From contig LRSR01002063.1 in NCBI GenBank assembly GCA_001579985.1, positions 1 to 64,000 on the forward strand: DNA of 64,000 nucleotides, read 5' to 3'. This DNA is from Hypsibius dujardini (Eukaryota; Tardigrada; Eutardigrada; Parachela; Hypsibiidae). The notes under the pieces are model-generated. The model worked only from the letters and a program-made list of their open reading frames with translations. It was not told the origin of the DNA and made no database searches. The position numbers were made by a program, and so were the translations under genes. This document shows, one piece after another, positions 10,920-20,740 of the stretch (positions are counted from its first letter, which is position 1; every line of letters starts with the position of its first letter).

Positions 10920-13900
10920 CTAGTCGGAGTCAGAGTCGGATTTGGATTGGCGCTCCGGCTGGTTCTTGAGGATTTCCTCGCGGAACTGCATGACGTTCTC
11001 CACGGAATGGGGCCGGCCGTCCGCTCCGACCGCCACTGGTTTAAACTGGCCGGTCCTACAAACGATAAAGGAGACTTCTAAACGAGGACCGAAGGGGTAA
11101 GGGAAACAGACAAACCTTCAGGCTTACTTTATATTCGCCGATTTAAATTCGATTTAAATAGCCTCAAAGTTTTTAGTGCTCGAACGATCTCAGAGGAAAG
11201 ATTATTATTTACATTCGCTGTCACGTCACATTTAGACAGATAATACGCTATTCCTCAATCTCAACGGTCTCAAACACAGTCAGGCTAACCTCGGGTACAA
11301 AACTTAAATACGCTGTATCAAGACCTTTCGCTCGAAGTTAACACCACTCAAGGGACACGAAGCGCCCTGTATGAAAACCCCACTAGTGGAAAACAGATGT
11401 TCGACTGGTGTAGCCTATTTTATTATTTGTAGCTATGCCTTGATTGGTTCAATTTGAATATGAATTAAAATCGGGAAACCGTTAAGGAATTTAAATAAAA
11501 TTGAATACTGCCTGTCACAAAATCTCGATTTCAAATAAAATTAAAATCGATTTTATTTAAAATAAAAGGGCCGTTTTTTGGCATTTTAAATGTTATTTTA
11601 AATAAATTTAAACAACACTAAAGCAGACAGACAACTTGAATCTGCCTTGCTCTTATCTGCCTCTGTTTCGACTGTGGTGTACCAATTGTGGCAGCAGGCA
11701 GGCATATGGAGCAGATGATGTAAAATACTGAAAATCAATTTTAGTCAGACAAACAACATCACGCCCACAGACAAAAGAACCGAAGGATGTCAGACAGACA
11801 GACACCAATAGGGCTGGATTAGGTTTGAATTTGAATAGAAGCTGACGGGTATTATGCAATGGCTGCAAGCTGCGTCTACGCTCACCGTAATAATTTGTCC
11901 ATTCCATGAACGAGCTCCATGGCTAGATGCTCCTTCTGTTCATCGCTCATCCCGGCCATCGGGTCGGGCCGTTCCACCCTGACAGCTCCCGTCATGGGAT
12001 CGATACTGCAACACACGCAACAGTAACGAAACACAATGCACGGATGATTAAAAACGCATTACTCGCCGCATGCTCCCCGTCCGCAACACATTACCGCGAA
12101 AAAAATTCTCTTCCTTTCATTCCAACTTACTCAGATTTTACAGCGGAATATTCCTCAGTGTCGGAGTTGGTGTCCGAGTCGTCTTCCGCGGTGAGTACTG
12201 GCGCAGGCAAACCCATTAGGCCGCGGTCGGCCAGCCAGCCGGCTGCATTCCCGTAGCCGGTGTATTTGATTAGACGCTTGGCTGAAAGAGACGATGGTAT
12301 AGTCCGACATACTCATACAGGCAATCAGAAAAAGACAGACAGACAGACAGGAAAGTAAGTAGGCAGACGAACAGACACAAACACAATCATTATCGATGTA
12401 GACACTAAGTCATAGACAATAACGCACGACGCAGACAACGAGTCCCAGATACACCACGTAGTCACATCTAGGTTAGAGTCCGAGGACATAGCTCGGGGTG
12501 TACACATCAAGACTGCAGACACAGTGCAGTAAAATGAAAGTGATGCATCAAGAGAAGCATAAAAAAGCAGACATTCGAACAAAAACAACTGACTGAGAAC
12601 CAGACAGCGACATAGGGCAAAGGTTCAGGAAGCAGGCATCCATGAGCCGCAAGTAGTTAAGAGTCAGGCATATATACACATGCAACGATGTTTGGCTTAA
12701 AACGCAGACATCCAGAGTCCATATACAGATACTGAGACAACTGACCAAGAGTAAGTCGAAGACATAGATGATAGGACATTAGAACGAAGACTTTCAGACA
12801 CACACACAGGACAGGCATAGTATGGTACGTACACATTGAACAATCACATCAATAACTCAAGACTAAACAATAACGATTAAGAGATTTTACGCAGACGGTA
12901 ACTGCCTACTAACTGCACTAACCGTTGCCTTTGCAGAGTGCAAAGAGTAAATCTCCCGCACTGTCGCGCACACTAATCTGCGTGGACGTGAGGAGCCGGC
13001 AGATTTTATTGCGCATAGTCGTCCCCACTTCTGGCCGTTGATGGAGCTCGCGGAGTGGTGGGAGGATCTGCGCTTTTAAGAACCGCCGAATGACAGGCAC
13101 AGCCTTGGCCGCTTCAGTCAACGTACACAGCACCGGGGAGAGTTGGTCGTCGGTCGGCTTGCCTCCTCCTGCGATCGATAGCTTCTCCTCCAGAAAGTGC
13201 AGCATCACCGCCACTGCCCCCAGGTCGACTCCCTCGAACGGTACAGCAGATTCCGGACTGTTTCCATCCTCCGCGATCGGGACTACAAGCTGACTGTAGC
13301 CGAAATTCTTTACGACTGTCAGCAAATTGATCACATGTCTGAAAACAGCATTAACAAATTAAAACAACACCTATGTTTGTCTGTCACAAACGTCTACTCC
13401 ATTGTCTGTCTGCTTGCTTGCCTGCCTGTCTGTCTCTCTATATGTCTATATATCTGTCTGTCTGTCTGTCTGTTTGTCTGCCTGCCTGCCTATCTGTTTA
13501 TCCATCTGTTTGACTGTCTACATGGTTATGTCCGTTCCTCTGCCTATATTTTCGTTTGCCTGTCTGCTTTCGTTTAATAAACAGAATTTCGACCGGCCTC
13601 CCACCGTTTGACTTCATCCGACGGCTTTTTCACAAGCATTTCCCGGCAGACTTGCCCGAGATTGACAAAATCCATTTCCTCCGACTATAATGAGATTACA
13701 ATCAGTGTGATCATGAACTCATCCCTATTTGGGGTAGCCCAATCGGGATTATCCAACCCAACAGCCATAGCTTCCGGACCTCTTTTCTGTACACTTGTTT
13801 ACCATGGTCAAATTAATCTGGCTGATGTTGCAGACCAAATTGAAGAGCGTCTTGAGGATTTCGCATAGTATGTTATTGACGAAGGTGTGCTGCTTTTTGT

Positions 13901-14208
13901 CGTGTAAACATGTGGCGTAGATGCACAGGTCCTGGACGGCATGGCAGTCGTTTCGGAGGACGGAACGGATCTCGGCGCACAGGATGGTCAGGATGAAAAG
14001 CAGCTTCACATCCAGAAACTGTCAGAGAAAGTGACAGAAGAAAAACAGATGGGCAGGGCCACAGTCAACTAGACAGCCAGCCAAACAGAGAGACAGTCCG
14101 GCAGACAGAAAGACAAACAGACAAACAGGCAAACAGACAATCACACAGTCAAACAAACAGACAGACAATCACACAGTCAAACAAACAGACAGACAATCAC
14201 ACAGTCAC

Positions 14209-14259
<51 letters not shown>

Positions 14260-15422
14260 CAGAAAGATTATCAGTATGCTAAATCGATACGCAAATGTTC
14301 CAGCAAGTTAAACAGAGCAAATGGGAAAGTTGTTTGACTATACTAGCAGTGGCTGTCCAAACCTGGTTTTCCAACGACCATCGTTTCTTGTCCTTGTTTG
14401 CGCTGATGCGTGACATTAAGGCCTCGACGACTTCCTGCCGGCTGACATAGCGCTGAGCGGATCCGCTGTTGAAGACGACATTGCACAGGACCTTTTGCGC
14501 TTCCGTGGTGACTGCAAAATTGAGTAGGGAGAAGATTATATCCTGAAATCGACCGGACAGGACTCTAAACTGGGCAAACACGCAAAGCTGACTGGTGGGT
14601 GGGTGGGTATGGATAAACAATTGATTGACGTCATTCAACATTATCACTCTGCTGGAAAAAGGCACACGTTTACATGTCTCCATTACACATGCATATCCGG
14701 TCGAATAAATAACCTTGCTTGGAGTACGCTGATTGCCTGTGTGCCTGCTTGCCTGGCTGATGCGTATTACTTGACTGTCTGTCCATCCGTCTGTCTATAT
14801 GCCTGCCTGTTTCTTTCTACCGTATATAGATATATAAACGGAAAACACTATACCCAATTTTCTGCAATCAAGCAATCAGTCTATCCCTCTTCCGACACGC
14901 TTACCGGTTAATTCCGTCTGGTCCGGGAAAGTGCCGTGAAAATCGGGTTCCAATCTGGCGGCGTGTGTCACACACCGCAGCAGGTCGTCATTGATCATTT
15001 CCTCCAGGCCGGTCTTATCCCTGGCCAGGATTTTTAGCAGTTCCAGGGTAAGCGCGTGTAGTAAGTGTCGGGCATTTTCGTCGGCTAGCACTTTGGCCAT
15101 CTGTTCACCAAGGCGCTACAATAAAAAATATATTTTAACATAAAAAAAAGGTTTAAAAGTTTAAAAGTTCAAAAAATCGGCCAAGTCAATGAAATAGAAA
15201 ATACTCCCACATACCTTCTTGTCTAACTGCGATAAATTCGGGAAGCTGGACGCGTTAAAATTCTATAGGAAAAAAAAGAGATATTTTTTACTACGTCACG
15301 GATTGCGAGAAAAAAAACGGTATGGAAAATGCGGCATGTACCTGTTGTACGGCTTTGGTCAGGCTTTGGTGGAGTTTCTCCGGCTCCTCCGTCTCGAAAA
15401 TGCGCAAAAAATGTTCCTCCAT
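10920..15422 (-). CDS. RIC8: RIC8 / synembryn, G-alpha chaperone and exchange factor
   Basis: Ten exons in descending order: 15342-15422, 15215-15262, 14905-15115, 14363-14511, 13803-14018, about 13594-13684, 12923-13338, 12131-12281, 11886-12005, 10920-11055; about 539 aa, matching the roughly 530-aa family. Family landmarks: KVLCNVVFNS; VKLLFILTILCAEIR; EILKTLFNLV; HVINLL; RRFLKAQILPPLRE; RPEVGTTMRNKICRLL; LIKYTGYGNAAGWLADRGLM; DPMTGAVRVERPDPMAGMS; EQKEHLAMELVHGMDKLLR; and an acidic Ser/Asp end SDSDSD. The family folds nascent G-alpha subunits and exchanges their nucleotide in the cytosol, acting in synaptic signalling and asymmetric division. All junctions keep phase except exon 6 to 7, where the best sites leave the frame one base short. 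Introns hold degenerate CTGT/GACA repeats. Divergent from DNAJC5. Confidence 0.96.
12325..12600. repeat. Degenerate GACA-type repeat in a RIC8 intron
   Basis: A short clean (GACA)n at about 12334-12350 is followed by decayed GACA/AGACA words over roughly 250 bp. No coding signal. Confidence 0.7.
13378..13570. repeat. CTGT tetranucleotide repeat in a RIC8 intron
   Basis: CTGT/CTGC/CTAT units, cleanest at about 13455-13475 and decayed on both sides. On the RIC8 sense strand this is ACAG. Confidence 0.9.
14095..14262. repeat. GACA tetranucleotide repeat in a RIC8 intron
   Basis: A clean (GACA)n run at about 14211-14260 is preceded by a longer-period repeat of about 32 nt (CAATCACACAGTCAAACAAA appears twice with GACAGACAATC joins). 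This shows local duplication of a unit that itself contains GACA. Confidence 0.92.
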
Positions 15423-16261
15423 GATGGGAGGAAATTAGTACTAGAATCAAGTAGAGGGCTGAATGAACGGACAAGCAAGGAAAAGAGGATGAAAAAGAAG
15501 GATGTTGTTGATGTAGCGAGTGAGATGGTGTGCTCCCAGAATAGTGCACTGTATGGACTGTGCTGTACACACGTGGCCATATTATAGCCTAACTGAGTCA
15601 TATTACTTAGTTCGTTCGGTATCAAGCTAGAAGCACACACCAGGTAAATGACGTGACTCAGTTAGCGCAACAATATGGCCACGTGTGTACGCATCGATTG
15701 ACGAGGGAAATCACACTTACACAGTTGGCCAAAAGTTTACACTGACGTATTCAAGCCATTCAACTCGGTCTGTATATAAAATCAAGGTTCCGACGAGTTA
15801 TACAACTTAACTCGGTTAGTTTAAACTTTTTGCCACGTGTTGTATAGTATGTTGCTTGTACTCTACGTGTCGTAATACTAGTGGGCTGGCTGATTAATTG
15901 ATTGATATGTAGAGTCTACGCTTCTTCCCAGCAATCAGTACAGTAAATTCTTTAATTACTCACTTAGTCTTGCTTTGGTTAGTTGGTTGTAATTTAATTT
16001 TGTACTAGTTATATGTTTAACTTCCTCTTATTAACTTACAGTTAAATCAACGCAGGCGCTGAAGACTGTCGTGCTGGAATTTTTGTGGAAAAAATTGATC
16101 GCGCGTGATGTGAAATCGTGTTGGTTGAAAGTGGTGGTGCCACCTTCATATTCATAATCTGCCCCCAATCTTCTAGCTCCTCTGGCTGTATTATTCAGGA
16201 CGCTGCTGTTTAATTCGACCCGATATTCCGGAGGTGAATACAATCAGAACGGAGGAGGAGG
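15423..16261. promoter_or_regulatory. Divergent intergenic region shared by RIC8 and DNAJC5
   Basis: An 839-bp gap between two start codons facing away from each other, presumably containing both promoters. It includes an imperfect inverted repeat (arms 15565-15600 and 15654-15690). A CACGTG-containing word occurs in each arm context (ACACGTGG) and again near 15834 (CCACGTG). No TATA box can be assigned with confidence. Confidence 0.5.
15565..15690. repeat. Imperfect hairpin / inverted repeat between RIC8 and DNAJC5
   Basis: Left arm 15565-15600 reads GTACACACGTGGCCATATTA followed by TAGCCTAACTGAGTCA. The reverse complement of 15654-15690 reads GTACACACGTGGCCATATTG followed by TTGCGCTAACTGAGTCA. 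Arms differ at a few positions and are separated by about 53 bp. Could be a small MITE or a structured regulatory element. Confidence 0.85.
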
Positions 16262-18029
16262 ATGGCTACCATTGGGGAGCGCAAATTATCGTAAGAGATG
16301 AGGAATATATAATTCATTCATTCGTTCAATCCACAGGATCAACATATCGCGCCTAAAATTCCTTCTTTGTCTGAGCACTGTGGGCGTTGATTGATCGATT
16401 AGGATTGAAGTGTGTAGCAAGGTTCATTTTATTATAACACTTTTTACGTAACAGGACGACGGGGACTTCGCTTTACGAAGCGCTAGGATTGGAAAAGGGC
16501 GCTACAAACGAGGAGATTAAGAAGGCCTACAGAACGGTAATGGCATGTAGCCGGCGCTTTAGTTTGCGTAGAAATTTGGTCAATGTTGCTGTGCTTTGTA
16601 TCGTTTACAGCTCGCGCTGCGGAATCATCCAGACAAGAATCCCGACGATCCGACTGCGGCCGATCGGGTACGTTTTTTTAGACGATTTTTAATAATACTA
16701 GCTATCTGCTATCGATTTAGTCAAATTTTATCATAACGATGGAAGTATTAGTTGACGTCCTTATTTGCTTGAGAAAAGGTCTGTTGATTGATTGATTGAA
16801 TAGGTTTTTAGGTTGACTTTGTCTCCATATTGCAGATTCGGACTATTAATTACGCCAATGGCGTCCTCTCTGATGCATCCAAGCGGCAGATCTACGACGT
16901 TTATGGGTCCATGGTAAGGGCACTTCATTTTAGCTATTTGTTCCTGCATTTAAATTTGATGGAATGGCCAAGCTGAATTAAAGTCAAAAACACTAAGCTG
17001 AAAGCGAACTAAAACTATCAAACTATTATTAAATGATTCCTTAGTATTATTTTTTTGTTAGTTTCTAAGAAAACACTTAAGTAAGTGTACTGATTACTTG
17101 GCTCTTAGGTGGAAAAGCTAATTAAACCCAAAATGAGTTAACTAATTTGACTAACACTGATTTGAAAGTCTTAGCTACTAAAAAGAACTTATCCTTTAGA
17201 AATTAATTTGTCTGTCTCCATGAATGTATTTCTTCGGCTTTTTCAGGGCCTTAGCGTGGCGGAACAAGTGGGCGAGGATCGGTTACTTATGATGAATGGT
17301 CCCTGCTTTAAGGTACGACTGATACGTGGCATATGTCTTCCGGGCGCTGTAGAAAATAAAGCAGCAACTGGTTTACATGAGTTTAAGGGATAATTTATTT
17401 TATATGAAATATTTTTGGAAGTCATATCAAAAACATATTTATCGTATTTGTCAGTCCTGCTGCTACTACAGTACATCCAGTGTGGGTAGTGAGTCTTCTT
17501 CATATCACGCAGTAATATTATTTTCCATCAAATTGTGCCATTTGTATCAACATTTGCTCCTGAATGTGGATCACGTCTTTTTTCATTCACAGGTGTGTGT
17601 TCTGCTGTGCGGGGTTCTGACCGGCTGCTACTGTTGCTGTTGCTGTTGCTGCTGCTGCCGAGTGTTCCGTCAACCCATGCCTCCGAAGGAGGGCGAGATC
17701 CCAACTCAGGAGGACCAAAGTTTGTCCAAACTAATGTTGTTTAACTATATTTATAATAAGAAACAATGGCCTCTTGTATTTTATTTAAAATCCTAATTTT
17801 ATCCATAATGTTTTATTTACTAATCAGTCATAGTTAAAATGTGATTTTTACTCAAACTCTGCTGGTACATACAGTACTAGTACATGTAGCAATAGGATTA
17901 TCTGAAACCCTGTGTTTATGTTTTTCTTACGCATTTGCAGGCACACCGAGAGGATTCGACCACCAAGATTCGTCACCGCACTCGGAGATGCCTCCGCCGC
18001 CAAGCTACAAGACCACACAGCCAAAATGA
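16262..18029 (+). CDS. DNAJC5: Cysteine string protein (DnaJ co-chaperone of synaptic vesicles)
   Basis: Seven phase-consistent exons: 16262-16290, 16455-16536, 16611-16667, 16836-16913, 17247-17312, 17593-17719, 17941-18029 (175 aa; human CSP-alpha is 198). A J domain spans about residues 13-80 (LYEALGLEKGATNEEIKKAY; HPDKNPDD with the essential HPD; DASKRQIYDVYGS). A linker (GLSVAEQVGED) leads to the cysteine string GCYCCCCCCCCCRVF with nine consecutive Cys, the palmitoylation site that anchors the protein on vesicles. The tail is short and Pro/Ser-rich (SPHSEMPPPPSYKTTQPK). The family recruits Hsc70 to keep SNAREs and dynamin folded. Head-to-head with RIC8; tail-to-tail with the neuropeptide gene. 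Confidence 0.97.
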
Positions 18030-18796
18030 AGCGCCAAACAACCAAACAACATGACCTCTCCATTATCACAAGACCCCTTGGATATCTTGTTCTTTCTGTT
18101 CCCTTTGTAATTGTTATCTGAACAGGACGACGAAAAATTGTCGATCCTTTAGCCTCATACTGTGATTCGGTTATTTCGTATATTGTGCCGGTGTTGGATT
18201 GTTGTCTCTCCTTTCCTGTCAGATCCAGTGGGACTTTTTTGGGTGTAGCGGCGGGATTTCACCTAGCTACTTTTATGCTTCGAACCTCTTTGCCTCTCGT
18301 TAATGTAAGCGCCAAAATTAATGGTAACAATGAAAGACCCAAATTTACTTACTTACGACTTACTGGAGGTTTATTAATTTTGTGCTATTTGTTAATGATG
18401 TTTTTCTTCGCTTTGCATATGTGCTAGTATTGCCGACCGCTATAGACCGTAGAACGCATGACCGCAGCTAGCAAGCCCCGTAAAACTGTGCTAGAACGCA
18501 CGTACAAGGTATACATCAATATCAACCGGTGAAAAGCTACAGTAGATGCTGAAATATACCATAAAATTGATGCAATATAATAAATTATGAGAATAACTAC
18601 ATACCGATAAATACTCCCGCCGCTCCAACGTTATGCTAAATACATTATACATTTCATCTCTATAAACGGAGATATGTATAATAATTAATTTATAAGAATA
18701 AACGAATCTCAGCTGTTACATAAATAAGGAAAATACTAAAACTTTAGATGTTCACCTGGCCAAAATTAACAAATTTAATTGTGTTTAAGCTTTGAA
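18030..18796. other. Convergent flank between DNAJC5 and the neuropeptide gene
   Basis: Likely 3' UTRs plus spacer. An open stretch at 18185-18427 with hydrophobic composition has no splice or family support. AT-rich from about 18580. Confidence 0.4.
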
Positions 18797-19619
18797 TTAT
18801 GAGTCCTCCGGAATAGGATTGGTGGGTCGACGGAAGGAGGAGCTCATTTGACGTCGACCGAAACACGCAATGGGACTCAAGTAGCACAACTGGGAATTCT
18901 GACGTCTTCGGACGACCTGTCGCGTTTTGAAGGTCGATCCTTGATCTGTATCCTCCCTCTCCAGCAAGGCCCATGGGGAGGCCCGCCAGGGTACCGTGAT
19001 GACGGTGTTGCCGATCCACCCACTTTGACGGGTCACCCTGCGACGATAAACCTTGGCCTTACTGGCAGGGTAGCCGAAGTTCCCCAGAAAGAGCATTTGC
19101 AGACGAGTGGGACGCATTACTGACTCATTCAAAGGGACGCTTGGAGGCAAAGTGTCAGGGAAAACTACCGAAACCTGAATAGTAACCAAACAAAACTTCT
19201 TCGAATGACACAGAAATTCAAGCAGGCAGCGACATGCAGCTAGACGTGGCAGACAGGCAAGCAGCGACAGGCACGCCGACAGACCGACAGACAGAGGGAC
19301 AGACAAACGGACAGACAGACAGACAGAGAGACAGAGAGAAAGACAGACAGACAGACAAACAAACAGACAAATAGGCAGCCAGGCAGGCAAGCAGACAAGC
19401 GGACAGACAGAAAGATAGATCGTCAATGACATTTTGCTGTGTTTTACAAACCGGTGGTAAACCACTGTCAATCGAAGCATCCGTTGACTCCGATTGCCGC
19501 AAACCAGCATCCCATGTCGTAGGGGGTTTTCGGAACCAGGCTCTGCCATAACATTGTCGAGAACCATGCTGAAAAGCTACGAAAACTAGAAAAATACCAA
19601 GCACCGTTGCCTTGAACAT
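18797..19619 (-). CDS. Allatostatin-C-like neuropeptide precursor
   Basis: Two exons, 19452-19619 and 18797-19174, joined in phase 0 (181 aa; an in-frame ATG at 19658 would add 13 residues). The N-terminus is a signal peptide (MFKATVLGIFLVFVAFQHGS). Near the C-terminus, RRR is followed by QNSQLCYLSPIACFG and then RR, all cleavage and modification signals of a secreted peptide. The predicted product starts with Gln (pyroglutamate), has a six-residue disulfide ring and ends in Phe-amide from the Gly. The C-Y-x-x-P-I-x-C-F core is that of allatostatin C (family example CYFNPISCF), while the amidation Gly is seen in the AST-CC/CCC branches. Other basic sites (YRRR, FRR) may release flanking peptides. 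The family acts through somatostatin/AST-C receptors. The intron contains a GACA repeat. Confidence 0.88.
19226..19415. repeat. GACA/GCAG tetranucleotide repeat in the neuropeptide gene intron
   Basis: Degenerate (GACA)n with short clean runs at about 19308-19325 and 19344-19360, flanked by GGCA units. Lies wholly within the single intron. Confidence 0.9.
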
Positions 19620-20740
19620 GACAATGGCAATGGGAAGCTGCCGTCCTGCCAACCACAACGTCTGTAGGACTACGATGATCAGACAGTCCTCTTAAATTGA
19701 ACGAAACCAAGGAGTGGATTTTGAGCCAAAGACCTTAGCATGTTTATATGGTTCATTCTACCCTCAACCGCGATGTGAACATCTTGACTTGCATTAAGAC
19801 ACACCTAAAATGTGTGCTTAACGCTAATTAAAACGCAAGAAATTTGGACAATAACAAGAATGCTTAATTAAAAACCCGGTTCCTCATGATAGGTTGCGTC
19901 AATGCGGCACTTTACTTTAATATAATTTACCATAGCGTGACAACTTCAATATGATCGTTTATGGTCACTCTAGTGATGGGTCAGTGGCCCTTCCTCTTTC
20001 GACCCGGATATGCGCTGTATGTACCGAAGGGGTACTATGTATAATAATACAGTATAACTGCCACAGCCTTTCACTTTTTATAGTATCGTAGTTTATGAAA
20101 AGTAGTATGTGGTTGTCGCCGCATTCTGTTTTCTGACAGTTTTACCAACTTTACGTCTCAGCTTATTTTGTGTAACTTTATCATCCTTCAAAGAGTTCAA
20201 ACGTGAAGCATTAATGACTGTACCTGCGAATCTAGCTTCATACAAAACTTCCGCGTAATATCACAATACAGAGTATGACCTGGAAAGTATAAGCTTCGTT
20301 GTAGAGTAATATATATATACAATACCGCTGGGTCTCGATTTTTTGACGTGGATCATTGGAGAAAGTGCTTTGCTTGCAATGGTCATAAAGTACTACATAC
20401 AAACTGAATGGCCATAGCAATATAATTATGCTACTCAAATGATTTTAATATCCCTTTTTAGTGACAACTGATTTAGTGTCTCAGATTCTTTATTTTGTAA
20501 GGATAAAAATTTCGAAAATGACAAACCAAAAGAACAAGTAATAAAATCTATGCCTTTGGGGCACAATTCACGGACCTTTTCAGAGCGATCGAATCTGCTG
20601 TGTGTAGACACATAAATAAATACTATAATGCTGCAACATTAGTATTAATACTTTTCCATGCTATAGCTTCATTTTGATAGCAGCTCTTCTAGTCTGGCAG
20701 AATTCAATTTTCTTAATTAATTTTTCCATCTTCGTTAATC
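19620..20740. promoter_or_regulatory. Divergent flank between the neuropeptide and secreted-protein genes
   Basis: Head-to-head spacer of 1.1 kb holding presumed upstream regions of both genes. No coding exon or defined motif is supported; AT-rich words (TATATATATA near 20310) could be promoter-like but are common in this window. Confidence 0.35.

Noticed and set aside
14095-14262. Regularly spaced short repeats resembling a CRISPR array
   Set aside because: Units are tetranucleotide-derived with no unique spacers, and the window is animal nuclear DNA.
18185-18427. Hydrophobic 80-codon open frame after DNAJC5
   Set aside because: Lies in the probable 3' UTR of DNAJC5, with no splice sites or homology.
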